64,000 bases of DNA from a virus. Both the position numbers and the translations under genes were made by a program. The stretch spans positions 62,001 through 126,000 of the IMG/VR virus record IMGVR_UViG_3300013307_000671, one strand, 5' to 3'. The notes under the pieces are model-generated. The model was not told the DNA's origin. It worked only from the letters and a program-made list of their open reading frames with translations, and did no database searches. Positions 8,253 through 16,317 of this stretch are shown piece by piece. The number at the start of each line of letters is the position of its first letter. Within the stretch, counting starts at the first letter, position 1.

Positions 8253-8310
8253 TCTTTTTTTGATTGCACCTAATTAAATATGATATTGTTATACAAAAGG
8301 AGATTAAATC

Positions 8311-8724
8311 ATGAGCAAAAAACAGAAGTTATTTACAAAGCCGTTTCACTATTTCACATTTTACGATGCGGAGTTTCTTTCGTCATCCACTCAGATATCT
8401 AAGCCACTAACCTCACTGAGTCCTTATTTTGGTAAAAATGCCAATGTAATCGCCTCAGTTGAGGTGCCTTGCGGCCCTCAAAGTCTACACATTCACTATG
8501 TGTCAGAAGACAAGGAAATCATTGATTTTAGCAGTCGGCCTTTTCACTGTTTTTTTCTCGACAAAGAAAACAATATCATTTTTTATGGTCAGAAAAACTC
8601 ACCACAATCTCTACATTCGCAGACATCAAATGCAAAAATTATTGGACAAGCCTCTGTAATGATCAACAATACCAAAGTCTTTATCTACTACATTAAAAAT
8701 GATCAAATGAGCCACTTTAAATAA
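8311..8724 (+). CDS. unknown plus-strand protein, 137 aa
   Basis: One of few plus-strand genes. AAAGGAG precedes the ATG. Rich in Phe, Ser and His, beta-like in its second half. The upstream 115 bp are shared with the divergent gene 7263-8195; a plausible TTGCAC -35 lies near 8265 but the -10 is poor. Ends in a bidirectional hairpin shared with 8779-9333. Confidence 0.75.
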   Translation: MSKKQKLFTKPFHYFTFYDAEFLSSSTQISKPLTSLSPYFGKNANVIASVEVPCGPQSLHIHYVSEDKEIIDFSSRPFHCFFLDKENNIIFYGQKNSPQSLHSQTSNAKIIGQASVMINNTKVFIYYIKNDQMSHFK

Positions 8725-8726
8725 AA

Positions 8727-8750
8727 TAAAAGCCACCCGAAGGCGGCTTT
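8727..8750. terminator. bidirectional UUCG-loop terminator
   Basis: AGCCACC/GGCGGCT stem between the convergent genes 8311-8724 and 8779-9333; UUCG loop on the minus strand, T/A runs on both sides. Confidence 0.8.
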
Positions 8751-8778
8751 ATAATTTTATCTTTCTTGCCTTAGCAAA

Positions 8779-9333
8779 TTAACAGTGCCAATCTTGCTCT
8801 TCACAAACATAGCAATCTTTTTCTGTATTAGTTGCTTCTACGATTTTTAAAATCTCAGCATGAGAACGGTTCGTTTCAAAGGTGATTGAACACATATCTT
8901 CATCAAAATACAGGGCTGAAGGGTTCGTTGCAACCACTTTATCGCCTGTATTGAGTATAATACTATCCACTACACTCAGTAGATCCATAGCTGATACGGA
9001 ATATACAGTAATATAGTTAGGCGTTTTATTATCCACCAGGCTAAAATCAGTCTCGGTGATTTCACCATGATAGGTGTCCAGCTTATTTACCAGACCTACT
9101 ACTTTTGGATTTTCATCATCGATTGTCTCTGCCAGCACAATAAACTCATGATCCATCAGAGCAAACTTTTTGCTACCGAGTCCTGCCAGAATGCTTTCTA
9201 CCGTCTGCTCGTTCAATGGCGTAATCAGCATTTTAGCACGACGCGTCTCAGTGAAGAAAACCGGAGTCGCTTCCTGCAGGTTTACTTTTTTGGCACGCGC
9301 TGATTTAATTGTCTCAGTTTTCATGATAGGCAT
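8779..9333 (-). CDS. unknown protein, 184 aa
   Basis: Second gene of a pair, 12 nt behind 9346-9528. ATGs at 9333 and 9324 both have weak Shine-Dalgarno. Acidic, mixed alpha/beta; a CYVCEEQDWHC tail has three cysteines and a histidine within 11 residues, which could bind a metal. Confidence 0.75.
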   Translation of the reverse strand: MPIMKTETIKSARAKKVNLQEATPVFFTETRRAKMLITPLNEQTVESILAGLGSKKFALMDHEFIVLAETIDDENPKVVGLVNKLDTYHGEITETDFSLVDNKTPNYITVYSVSAMDLLSVVDSIILNTGDKVVATNPSALYFDEDMCSITFETNRSHAEILKIVEATNTEKDCYVCEEQDWHC

Positions 9334-9345
9334 CTTATTAAAAAA

Positions 9346-9528
9346 TTATAATAAAGTAAGAATAGTGTCGGAAAAGCCGTCAGGCAGCTCAATATCTAAC
9401 TCAGAGCCTTGGCTTGAGAACTCAGGATCATCCCACTCATGAGCATAAACAAGACAGTCAGCACGATCAGGATGTGCTTCCAGATAGGCATTCATGCGCT
9501 CAACGGCTTCTCTTAACGTTAATGACAT
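9346..9528 (-). CDS. small acidic protein, 60 aa
   Basis: First gene of a two-gene unit; GAGG precedes the ATG. Helix with AVERMNAYLEAHP then an acidic C-terminal half. The N-terminal pattern resembles many small phage proteins that I cannot name. Confidence 0.7.
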   Translation of the reverse strand: MSLTLREAVERMNAYLEAHPDRADCLVYAHEWDDPEFSSQGSELDIELPDGFSDTILTLL

Positions 9529-9557
9529 TGGCTTTTCCTCATATTTTCAATAAAGAG

Positions 9558-9586
9558 AGTATACATTATTGTCATATTAAAGACAA
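9558..9586 (-). promoter_or_regulatory. promoter for 9346-9528 and 8779-9333
   Basis: -35 TTGTCT (9581-9586), 17 bp, -10 TATACT (9558-9563), downstream TTTATTGAAA. The spacer also holds ATGACAA. Confidence 0.75.
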
Positions 9587-9596
9587 CAATTTCCTT

Positions 9597-10124
9597 TTAA
9601 AACCAGCAAAAAATACAAGAAAGCTCTTTGTGAAATCGTTTTACGGAGGCTGCCATGTTATTCCTTTTTGCCAATACATGATAAAAATATTTAGCTCGCA
9701 TCTCGCATTGATTAATAGTGTTTTTCTCAAAGTAATCTGGAATAGAAGCTTCATCATCGAAACGCCATACATCCACCGCAACAAACTCTTCTAACCCCTT
9801 ACGCTTTTCCTCCCAATGATAGAAAACACCATCATCCGCAATATATTTTACCAGTCTGACCTTACCAAGATTAAGCAACACTTCCATGCTTATATCTCGA
9901 ATGTCCGTTGCTGTTAGGCATTTTTTAATGTAATCTTCTGCCCAACTCTTATGATGAAAATTCATTTTTACATCAACAAGCTCAAGAGTATCATCCAGGC
10001 TTTTTGTGAACTCATAACGCGTTCTCTTTATCGCCTTCCAGCGTTTAAACAAAGAGCCTGTCATATATTCAATATGATAACCATCATTATTTTTTGCTAC
10101 GCGAAGCTGATTGAATAATGCCAT
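9597..10124 (-). CDS. unknown protein, 175 aa, paralogue of 10208-10693
   Basis: Shares with the next gene the order: N-terminal LFNQLR, GYHIEY, FKRWK near residues 25-30, a central VRLVKY-x-x-DDGVFYH segment and VWR. Basic. Function unknown. No hairpin follows; its end abuts the next promoter. Confidence 0.75.
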   Translation of the reverse strand: MALFNQLRVAKNNDGYHIEYMTGSLFKRWKAIKRTRYEFTKSLDDTLELVDVKMNFHHKSWAEDYIKKCLTATDIRDISMEVLLNLGKVRLVKYIADDGVFYHWEEKRKGLEEFVAVDVWRFDDEASIPDYFEKNTINQCEMRAKYFYHVLAKRNNMAASVKRFHKELSCIFCWF

Positions 10125-10152
10125 AATATTCGCCTCTATTATTTTGTGCGCT

Positions 10153-10181
10153 ATAATATCAAAATATGGTTAAATATACAA
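10153..10181 (-). promoter_or_regulatory. promoter for 9597-10124
   Basis: -35 TTGTAT (10176-10181), 17 bp, -10 TATTAT (10153-10158). Confidence 0.6.
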
Positions 10182-10183
10182 CG

Positions 10184-10204
10184 AAAAAGAGGCCGGAGCC
10201 TCTT
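10184..10204 (-). terminator. UCCG-loop terminator after 10208-10693
   Basis: GAGGC(UCCG)GCCUC followed by five T. Confidence 0.85.
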
Positions 10205-10207
10205 TAT

Positions 10208-10693
10208 TTAACATGGCATACTTTCATGGACTGAAGCACGTTGGGCTTCGTATCTCAAAATCATTCTAATGTATACTTCAGCCTTATTTAACACTTTATC
10301 TCGGATATCTACACATTCATTCTCTTCATGAGTCAGACGCCATGCCTCAGCCGTCAACCACTTCTCACAAAAAGATGTCTCTTTTTCTTCAACATGATAA
10401 AACACGCCATCATTCGTAGTGTATCTGACGAGGCGAATGTTTTGGCGAGACTGTAAGACCTGAACGGATACGCTTTGCAGATCCATCATAGTAACACGCG
10501 TTCTTACGTATTCCTCCGCATCTTCTTGTGTATCAAGAATGACTCGCAGAGGCAACACATCAAACCCATAAATACACGGATCGCCGTATTGATTCTTACT
10601 CAGCGTCTTCCAGCGTTTAAACCATCCACCAAAATACTGTATTTTATAGCCATGCTTACATTCTCTTGCGCGAAGTTCATTATATAATGGCAT
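10208..10693 (-). CDS. unknown protein, 161 aa, paralogue of 9597-10124
   Basis: LYNELR, GYKIQY, FKRWK and IRLVRY-x-x-NDGVFYH line up with the neighbour, so the two arose by tandem duplication and then diverged. Second gene of a unit led by 10733-11092. Confidence 0.75.
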   Translation of the reverse strand: MPLYNELRARECKHGYKIQYFGGWFKRWKTLSKNQYGDPCIYGFDVLPLRVILDTQEDAEEYVRTRVTMMDLQSVSVQVLQSRQNIRLVRYTTNDGVFYHVEEKETSFCEKWLTAEAWRLTHEENECVDIRDKVLNKAEVYIRMILRYEAQRASVHESMPC

Positions 10694-10705
10694 GTTTTCA
10701 CCTTA

Positions 10706-10728
10706 AAGAGGCCTCCCAAAAGAGGCTA
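10706..10728 (-). terminator. weak internal hairpin between 10733-11092 and 10208-10693
   Basis: GCCTC/GAGGC stem with a six-base loop and only a short T stretch; read-through is expected. Confidence 0.4.
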
Positions 10729-10732
10729 TTGA

Positions 10733-11092
10733 TTAGACGTTTTCCAGATACACCAAGCGGTCTTCTTTCGGCGTTTCAAGCACAGGAATAACCGTCAGAA
10801 TCTCAGTAAGACGTTCCGCATGTTCTTTAAAGAAACGCATCTTACCATTAGGATAACGCAGGACATCTTTACCTTCAATTTGAAAAGCAACAACACTGTC
10901 ATCCGCATAAAAAAACGAAACACAGATACTCACTGAATGCCTGATAGCGTCTGTCTCAAAACCATGCTTCAGTAAGCTATAAAATACGGGCGCATAATCT
11001 TTCCCCACCAGAAAATATTTCTGGCTAGGCTTAAGCTTAGCCATCTCACGCAAAAACTCAGCTAACACGCCCTGATTCGTATACTCAATCAT
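10733..11092 (-). CDS. unknown protein, 119 aa
   Basis: Start at 11092 gives GAGG a 7-nt spacing; the ATG at 11098 is too close. Mixed alpha/beta protein with no recognised motif. Confidence 0.75.
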   Translation of the reverse strand: MIEYTNQGVLAEFLREMAKLKPSQKYFLVGKDYAPVFYSLLKHGFETDAIRHSVSICVSFFYADDSVVAFQIEGKDVLRYPNGKMRFFKEHAERLTEILTVIPVLETPKEDRLVYLENV

Positions 11093-11119
11093 AATCATTC
11101 CTCTCTACAAGATAAAAAG

Positions 11120-11148
11120 AGTATAGCATTTCTCCATATTAATGACAA
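11120..11148 (-). promoter_or_regulatory. promoter for 10733-11092 and 10208-10693
   Basis: TTGTCA serves as the -35 (11143-11148), 17 bp, -10 TATACT (11120-11125). Confidence 0.75.
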
Positions 11149-11172
11149 CAAAAAAGAGGCGCTAGCCTCTTT
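11149..11172 (-). terminator. terminator after 11186-11668
   Basis: GAGGC/GCCUC stem with UAGC loop and six T. Confidence 0.8.
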
Positions 11173-11185
11173 TTCTCCAGTCAGG

Positions 11186-11668
11186 TTAATCTACTTTGCG
11201 GATTGGAATCGCCGGTTTGGGCATTATGAAATCTTCCAAGACCTCATACAATTCGACTTCTTCAACAACACGGCAGAACTCGCCTTCATATTCTACGGGA
11301 TAATGTAGAATATTTTCGGTGAGCCAGTCATAAAAATCACCTCCATCCATATCTTCCCATACATCCTGGATATAACCGCTTAGAGCAACCTTCTGATCTT
11401 CATCAGTAATCTTCTCTTCCAAAGCCTCAATAATCAACTCTTTTAACTCTTCTGAATCCTCATACTCTTTGTTCCCAAAGCCAGGATTAGGTCGGTCGTT
11501 TTTTGATCGGAACATTTTACCAATAGTCATCAACACCAACGCTTCAGCTTTGGTCTTAACATTCGTCTGAACACTACGATAGTTGTCCGCATCATTCTCC
11601 CAAGACGTGAACACAACCAGATAACCTTTATCAAGCTTTTCCCCTGGATTTAACTTTACATCGTTCAT
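11186..11668 (-). CDS. conserved phage hypothetical (GYLVVFTSWENDADNY motif)
   Basis: Residues about 13-32 read LDKGYLVVFTSWENDADNYR, a signature I recall from hypothetical proteins of several phages of enterobacteria; no function is known to me. Acidic, 160 residues. Second gene behind the membrane protein 11689-12378 (20 nt). Confidence 0.75.
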   Translation of the reverse strand: MNDVKLNPGEKLDKGYLVVFTSWENDADNYRSVQTNVKTKAEALVLMTIGKMFRSKNDRPNPGFGNKEYEDSEELKELIIEALEEKITDEDQKVALSGYIQDVWEDMDGGDFYDWLTENILHYPVEYEGEFCRVVEEVELYEVLEDFIMPKPAIPIRKVD

Positions 11669-11688
11669 TTTATTTCCTTTATTGTTTG

Positions 11689-12378
11689 TTAAAAAATATC
11701 GTCTTTATTCCAACCCAGCAATGCTGCCAGAAATGACCGTGTTTTTTCGGAGTATTTCTGATCGCTATTATCACCATGAATGATGTAATACACTTTGCGG
11801 GCAATCACCACATAAACAAACAGGAACGGCACGAACCACAGACGGTTGAAACGCTGCAGCTTGCTGGCATCGTCTGCCTGATTATTACTTTTTACGATGT
11901 AATACTTCGCATAGCGATCATCGTATTCATTTGGGAACAGAAAATCGTATAAATCATACAGCGTCTTAACGTTGTTCTCGCTCAGAACAAACAAGAACTC
12001 TTCACGGCTAAGAGTTTTCTGCCAACCACCTTTGTAGCCACTCGCCTTAGCCACAAACTCTTCACCGATAAGACGTGCCACCCACTGACCTGCAGGCGTT
12101 CTTTCATCAAAGCCCGTATATCCCGTCATCACATAACGCACGGGCGCAATGAAAATCCAGAAGACTAACGTGAACCAGATGCGATTAAGACGTTGTTGAA
12201 GCGTTGTAGGGGCATTGCCACGAGTTTTATCTACAATGTTATATGAACTACTGATTTTATCATCACCGTCATACAAGGCGTTTACAGCATCATCCAGCGT
12301 TTCTGCTTTTTCCTTTTTCAAAAGCGCATCCAAACCATAACGAGACAGCTCATGTTGCCATTTTTGAACAAAAAACAT
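11689..12378 (-). CDS. membrane protein with two transmembrane segments, 229 aa
   Basis: Two long hydrophobic segments, about residues 65-88 and 180-205, each preceded by an LQ-Q/R-FNR-LW type motif (LQQRLNRIWFTLVFW and LQRFNRLWFVPFLF), suggesting an internal repeat. The domain between them is hydrophilic. Function unknown. Confidence 0.8.
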   Translation of the reverse strand: MFFVQKWQHELSRYGLDALLKKEKAETLDDAVNALYDGDDKISSSYNIVDKTRGNAPTTLQQRLNRIWFTLVFWIFIAPVRYVMTGYTGFDERTPAGQWVARLIGEEFVAKASGYKGGWQKTLSREEFLFVLSENNVKTLYDLYDFLFPNEYDDRYAKYYIVKSNNQADDASKLQRFNRLWFVPFLFVYVVIARKVYYIIHGDNSDQKYSEKTRSFLAALLGWNKDDIF

Positions 12379-12406
12379 AACGATTTCCTCTCAGGATTAA
12401 AGCGTT

Positions 12407-12435
12407 ATTTTACCATAATGTCTTAATGCAAACAA
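12407..12435 (-). promoter_or_regulatory. promoter for 11689-12378 and 11186-11668
   Basis: -35 TTGTTT (12430-12435), 17 bp, -10 TAAAAT (12407-12412). Its CATTATGGTAAAATAA resembles the -10 region of the 7210 promoter. Confidence 0.6.
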
Positions 12436-12436
12436 C

Positions 12437-12458
12437 AAAAAACCGCCCGAAGGCGGCT
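12437..12458 (-). terminator. UUCG-loop terminator after 12462-13088
   Basis: GCCGCC(UUCG)GGCGGU followed by six T. Confidence 0.9.
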
Positions 12459-12461
12459 TTA

Positions 12462-13088
12462 TTATTTGTGAAGTTTAACTTGATCGGTGATGCCTTTCAC
12501 CGCCTCAGCAAAGGCAAGCATCCACTGAATATCATGGTTTTCCTGCTTACCTACGATGAATGTCCATTTGCCTTCAAACAACTCCGCAGTGTAGACAGCC
12601 TTATTGTTGATGTAGGCTTTAAACACCTTTTTCATTGCCCCGCCGTAAGCCGATTCCATATAATCATTCAGCTTAACAACATACTCAGGCATCTTCGCTT
12701 TTTCATCTTGCTCGTGTTTTGCTTTTTTATCGCTTGCCAACGCATAGGCTTCAACCATTGCCCGGACGTAAGCCTTTGCTTTACCAATATTAGTTGGAAG
12801 CGCAGAAGACGATCCTACCATCCATAAATCCAGCATCATCGGATTGAACATGAACTTAATCACTTCATATCCATCTACCAGACCCACAACACCCGATAAC
12901 ACTTCTTTTACCTCAACAACACCATCAACATCGCCTTCTAAAGGATGCAAAGCCTTCGCAAACTCCGCAATGTGCGCACCTGCTTTGTTGAAGTCAGAAG
13001 ATAATAACGTTGAGCTACCGACAATATGCCCGCCCATCAGATCAGAAATAGTGATGACATTCAGATTTTGCTCAGCGACGTTGTTCAT
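12462..13088 (-). CDS. unknown protein, 208 aa
   Basis: Starts at 13088; the open frame reaches 13148 only because it runs through the promoter. Ala/Val-rich N-terminal half, helical Lys-rich middle, last third beta-like. No motif recognised. Single-gene unit. Confidence 0.75.
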   Translation of the reverse strand: MNNVAEQNLNVITISDLMGGHIVGSSTLLSSDFNKAGAHIAEFAKALHPLEGDVDGVVEVKEVLSGVVGLVDGYEVIKFMFNPMMLDLWMVGSSSALPTNIGKAKAYVRAMVEAYALASDKKAKHEQDEKAKMPEYVVKLNDYMESAYGGAMKKVFKAYINNKAVYTAELFEGKWTFIVGKQENHDIQWMLAFAEAVKGITDQVKLHK

Positions 13089-13133
13089 GTGTTTACCTAT
13101 AGTGTGAAGTAACTGTTTTGTTTCGATAGAAAG

Positions 13134-13162
13134 ATTATATGACAACATTAAGTGAACCGCAA
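13134..13162 (-). promoter_or_regulatory. promoter for 12462-13088
   Basis: -35 TTGCGG (13157-13162), 17 bp, -10 TATAAT (13134-13139); TTGTCA directly abuts the -10; downstream TATCGAAACA. Confidence 0.85.
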
Positions 13163-13181
13163 GAGAAATCTTGCGGTTTTT
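13157..13181. terminator. hairpin overlapping a promoter -35
   Basis: Eight-bp stem CCGCAAGA/TCTTGCGG. On the minus strand it follows 13187-13624 and its last six bases are the -35 of the next promoter; the T run is better on the plus strand. Confidence 0.55.
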
Positions 13182-13186
13182 ATAGA

Positions 13187-13624
13187 TTAAGCGGAGATAC
13201 TCAGAGAAGCCTTATGCTCTTTTTCCAGATCAAGCATTTCTTCGCATGGCGCATCACGCAAAGCCTCAGTCCAAATCTCAACAGTTTTCTTGAGATCCAC
13301 ATCCTGATATTTATACACGCCAACATCATCGATATCACACAGAAGGTTACCTTCAAAACTTGATGGTGAGAATGGCAGAGAATAAACCACGAAATCACCG
13401 TTTTTCATAACCACCGTGCGCCCGTGAAAACCTTCGATTTCCGCTTTAACTGCAACGATTTCATGCAGCTTGTAGTAAGAAACAATCTCAAGAGCAATAT
13501 CGATTGCCTCTTCCTTTTCAGCAAAAACACTTTCTTTATGCATGGCATAACCATTTTCGGTGCGACCATAACTTTCATCGCCAAAAGTGGCACCATCTTT
13601 ATTAACTTCTACTGATGCAGACAT
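13187..13624 (-). CDS. unknown acidic protein, 145 aa
   Basis: Second gene of a pair behind 13659-13967. Acidic with an amphipathic C-terminal helix. GGAG precedes the ATG. No family recognised. Confidence 0.75.
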   Translation of the reverse strand: MSASVEVNKDGATFGDESYGRTENGYAMHKESVFAEKEEAIDIALEIVSYYKLHEIVAVKAEIEGFHGRTVVMKNGDFVVYSLPFSPSSFEGNLLCDIDDVGVYKYQDVDLKKTVEIWTEALRDAPCEEMLDLEKEHKASLSISA

Positions 13625-13658
13625 AAACTCTCCTGAATATGAAATGATTTGGCGCTAC

Positions 13659-13967
13659 TTACGCCACAATAGACCAGTCATTCAACTTCGTGATCTTCTG
13701 CAGAGCCGCTAAGACTTGCTTCGCATTTTTATCGCTGTAATCCGTGATCGCATCACGTAAAGCTGCCCTCAGTGCATCACCTTCACCCTGATAGCCTCTT
13801 TTCAGGCCTGCGTTAAACATGACATTGGATAAGCCCATGACAACGCCAAACTGATTTACCATAACAATACGACCATTCTCAAAGCAAGTCAGCGTATCAG
13901 TATTCCCCGAACTATCTTTACGCGCAAACTTCATTTTCTTTACAACTACTTTTTCAGTCGTCGCCAT
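13659..13967 (-). CDS. unknown basic protein, 102 aa
   Basis: ATG at 13967 has AGAGG 8 nt upstream (the ATG at 13973 is too close). Basic N-terminus (VVVKKMKFARK), then a Gly/Val strand region and helical end. Unknown. Confidence 0.7.
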   Translation of the reverse strand: MATTEKVVVKKMKFARKDSSGNTDTLTCFENGRIVMVNQFGVVMGLSNVMFNAGLKRGYQGEGDALRAALRDAITDYSDKNAKQVLAALQKITKLNDWSIVA

Positions 13968-13995
13968 TTTCATATCCTCTCAGATTAATGACAAT

Positions 13996-14024
13996 ATGAT
14001 ATCACACGACATTATGAAATAAAA
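13996..14024 (-). promoter_or_regulatory. weak promoter for 13659-13967 and 13187-13624
   Basis: -10 TATCAT (13996-14001) followed by ATTGTCATTAA, as in the 8224 promoter; the -35 (TTTTAT) is poor. Confidence 0.4.
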
Positions 14025-14038
14025 GCATTATCTGCGCA

Positions 14039-14545
14039 TTACTTCATTAAATCATAGATATTTTTAAGCTCGTCCGGCTTAACACCTTTTCTTCCTCGTG
14101 GATTCCAGTTTACGTCATACTGGTTATCCACGCCGCTGTTTACCTGAATACCTATGAAATCAAACTGAGACAGATCTTTAGCTTTCAAATACACTGCTAA
14201 ATCTGGCACATGATTAACATAGCCATCAATAAAACCGCTCATATCCGCATCCCATGCTTCAAGGTCAGCAACAAAAGAAGGCAGCATTTCTACCGGGATG
14301 ACCGTATAGTCATATGTGGCTAACAACACTGTTTTGTGATGATGTGGCAGTCTGCTATCCTTATACAGAGGCCAAAGCTTATCGTAATCGCTATCTTCAG
14401 GCATACGCTCAAAATAGTCCAGACCAAGATATTGCTTGAAATAAGCCGCCCATACCATCAGGCTTAAACCACGACCATTTTTAAAACTGGTTAACCACTG
14501 CGTTTTTTGACCCTCTTTGATGCCATAAATAACCGATTCACTCAT
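14039..14545 (-). CDS. unknown protein, 168 aa
   Basis: Aromatic-rich soluble protein with no recognised motif; second gene behind 14613-14987, with a hairpin between them and no promoter of its own. Confidence 0.75.
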   Translation of the reverse strand: MSESVIYGIKEGQKTQWLTSFKNGRGLSLMVWAAYFKQYLGLDYFERMPEDSDYDKLWPLYKDSRLPHHHKTVLLATYDYTVIPVEMLPSFVADLEAWDADMSGFIDGYVNHVPDLAVYLKAKDLSQFDFIGIQVNSGVDNQYDVNWNPRGRKGVKPDELKNIYDLMK

Positions 14546-14575
14546 AAAAACCCCTTAAAATGATAATCTTCTCCA

Positions 14576-14602
14576 AAAGAAAAAGAGAGCCTAAGCCCTC
14601 TC
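14576..14602 (-). terminator. internal terminator-like hairpin after 14613-14987
   Basis: AGAGAG/CTCTCT stem, eight-base loop and a run of five T. Confidence 0.65.
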
Positions 14603-14612
14603 TTTTATTCTA

Positions 14613-14987
14613 TCATGCAGCTTTCGTAGAAACAAATGGACTGCTGTGATCACCAAAGCTTAAGCGCGTATAGTAGGAAGGGACACTGCCATAATCACCA
14701 TCTTCAGCGATAATATGATTTTTACTATCCAGTGCATCCAGAATAGCTTCAATGGCCTGACCCACTTCAACATTAACAAAGTCCTTAGCGCGTGAGAAAG
14801 TGTTCACATCAACATGAGGACGCTGAGTTTCTGGCTTAACATCCGTCAGCTCAATCGGCGCAGACTTGATCATCACGCGAAGCGTCGAATAGTTGTAAAC
14901 TTTAAAAGATGCTTTCCAGCCTTTCGGTAAAACAGCCTTAACACGTTTTACCAGCTCTGCTTTCAGTTCTTTGCTTACGTAGCCCAT
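14613..14987 (-). CDS. conserved hypothetical with LPKGWKASF motif
   Basis: YVSKELKAELVKRVKAVLPKGWKA then STLRVMIKSAPIEL near the N-terminus is a pattern I recall from a widespread family of phage and plasmid hypothetical proteins. 124 residues. Function unknown. Confidence 0.75.
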   Translation of the reverse strand: MGYVSKELKAELVKRVKAVLPKGWKASFKVYNYSTLRVMIKSAPIELTDVKPETQRPHVDVNTFSRAKDFVNVEVGQAIEAILDALDSKNHIIAEDGDYGSVPSYYTRLSFGDHSSPFVSTKAA

Positions 14988-15019
14988 TTTGACAATCCCA
15001 TTCTCGTTTCGATAAAAAC

Positions 15020-15048
15020 AGTATAGGCTTTAATGACAACAACGTCAA
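15020..15048 (-). promoter_or_regulatory. promoter for 14613-14987 and 14039-14545
   Basis: -35 TTGACG (15043-15048), 17 bp, -10 TATACT (15020-15025); spacer TTGTTGTCATTAA, downstream TTTTTATCGAAACG. Confidence 0.85.
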
Positions 15049-15068
15049 TCTTTTTTTACCGCGATATG

Positions 15069-15090
15069 AAAAAACCGCCCGGAGGCGGCT
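15069..15090 (-). terminator. UCCG-loop terminator after 15098-15592
   Basis: GCCGCC(UCCG)GGCGGU followed by TTTTTTC. Confidence 0.9.
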
Positions 15091-15097
15091 TGTTAGT

Positions 15098-15592
15098 TTA
15101 GGGCATCTTTACTTCGTCATCTTTGACTTTCTCAACTGTTTTCCCGTCCGGCTTCACTTCTATCACACGTTCTGAGGGAAACTTGAATGAAGCGTATCGG
15201 AGCAGCCATAAAGAACCACATAATACCAGAATGCCTACGCAGTAAAACACAATAACTCTGAAATCTTCGCCATGATCGGTAATCAGGCCAATCAGATGAC
15301 GCGTCATAGCCGTTATAGCAATGTAAATGATAAAACGGATAGGTAGATGGTTTGTCTTGAAGTAAACACCTACCATTGCGCCTAACTCAAGATAAATGAA
15401 CAGCGTTAGCACGTTTTCAATGCCCGGCTTGCCCATATCCAAAACATGACACAACTCAATGATAGACGCCCAAATAACGACACCACCAATCATGAACAAG
15501 CCGAGATAATGGAATGTTCCGATCAGCGCATTTCCAGAAAAGTCTACCCACTCCTTAATCTGACTACCCTTAGCCTTCAAGTTTTCCATCAT
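15098..15592 (-). CDS. psiE: PsiE-like inner-membrane protein
   Basis: A 164-residue protein with four membrane segments (about residues 24-48, 60-78, 86-104, 115-135). The stretch IYLELGAMVGVYF...LPIRFIIYIAITAMTRHLI aligns by eye with the LYFEFIAL...FPLRYFVYIGITAIVRLII core of the phosphate-starvation-inducible PsiE family. It is longer than E. coli PsiE (about 136) by a charged C-terminal tail. PsiE's molecular role is unknown. Single-gene unit with a CRP-like palindrome in the promoter. The start is 15592 or 15589. Confidence 0.75.
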   Translation of the reverse strand: MMENLKAKGSQIKEWVDFSGNALIGTFHYLGLFMIGGVVIWASIIELCHVLDMGKPGIENVLTLFIYLELGAMVGVYFKTNHLPIRFIIYIAITAMTRHLIGLITDHGEDFRVIVFYCVGILVLCGSLWLLRYASFKFPSERVIEVKPDGKTVEKVKDDEVKMP

Positions 15593-15621
15593 TACACCTC
15601 TTAAATCAATAGTATGCTGTC

Positions 15622-15651
15622 ATTATAGTGTGATTTGTATCACAAAAGCAA
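15622..15651 (-). promoter_or_regulatory. promoter for the PsiE-like gene
   Basis: -35 TTGCTT (15646-15651), 18 bp, -10 TATAAT (15622-15627), then GACAGC. The spacer is filled by the CRP-like palindrome. Confidence 0.75.
15629..15644. promoter_or_regulatory. CRP-like binding site in the spacer
   Basis: TGTGA-N6-TCACA, a perfect match to the CRP core, lying between the -35 and -10. From that position a bound protein would block RNA polymerase, so repression is the expected effect. Seen directly; the binding is inferred. Confidence 0.55.
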
Positions 15652-15672
15652 TAGGACGTTTCGTAAAGATTT

Positions 15673-15699
15673 AAAAAGAAAAACCGCCCGGAGGCGGCT
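15673..15699 (-). terminator. UCCG-loop terminator after 15705-16286
   Basis: GCCGCC(UCCG)GGCGGU followed by a T-rich tail. Confidence 0.85.
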
Positions 15700-15704
15700 T
15701 AATG

Positions 15705-16286
15705 TTATGGCGTGATCTTACCTATACAAACAGCTCCAGTGTTTTCCAGGCTTTTCAAATCATCCACAGAGAAGAGGTCATCTTTAAGCTTATACTTACT
15801 GCCTTCATTAATCTCTACATACCAAATCTGTCTTTTCTCCAGATTAGAGACGTTATCAATATCAAGGATGTAGCCGAACACACCGTTTCCTAAAACAATA
15901 ACCTGATCGCATTTAAACTCATTGCTATTTGCCGTGAACTTTTCAGCATCTAATGCTGAGAAGGTAACGCCTTCATCTTTCACCATAAAAGAAAAATCTT
16001 TTTGGCATTCAAGCATACGGCTAACATCAATATCTTTATCAGACATACGCTTACCAGAGACACCATACACTTTCTCCAGATCGCCTGCGCCTTTTACCAC
16101 GAAAACGCCCACTTCGGCATCAGATTGCAGCAAACCGCTTTTCCAGTCAGCATAACACGTCAGTTCTCGCATATCTTTTTCAGCTTCTGTCGCATTGGCA
16201 TTGTAAAGACGCACAGCCTCAACTGATTCAAGCATCCACTCGCCATTCAGATTAACCATGACCATTGCAAAAGGTTTAATATTCAT
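15705..16286 (-). CDS. unknown acidic protein, 193 aa
   Basis: Single-gene unit. Acidic, mixed alpha/beta; no motif recognised. GAGA is the only Shine-Dalgarno before the ATG. Confidence 0.75.
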   Translation of the reverse strand: MNIKPFAMVMVNLNGEWMLESVEAVRLYNANATEAEKDMRELTCYADWKSGLLQSDAEVGVFVVKGAGDLEKVYGVSGKRMSDKDIDVSRMLECQKDFSFMVKDEGVTFSALDAEKFTANSNEFKCDQVIVLGNGVFGYILDIDNVSNLEKRQIWYVEINEGSKYKLKDDLFSVDDLKSLENTGAVCIGKITP

Positions 16287-16317
16287 TTCATTTTCTCATT
16301 AAGTAATGCATGTTGAC

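Noticed and set aside
15621-15644. PhoB box beside the PsiE-like gene
   Set aside because: CTGTCAT is a perfect half but the second half matches only in part, and CTGTCAT also resembles the window-wide TTGTCAT word, so chance cannot be excluded.
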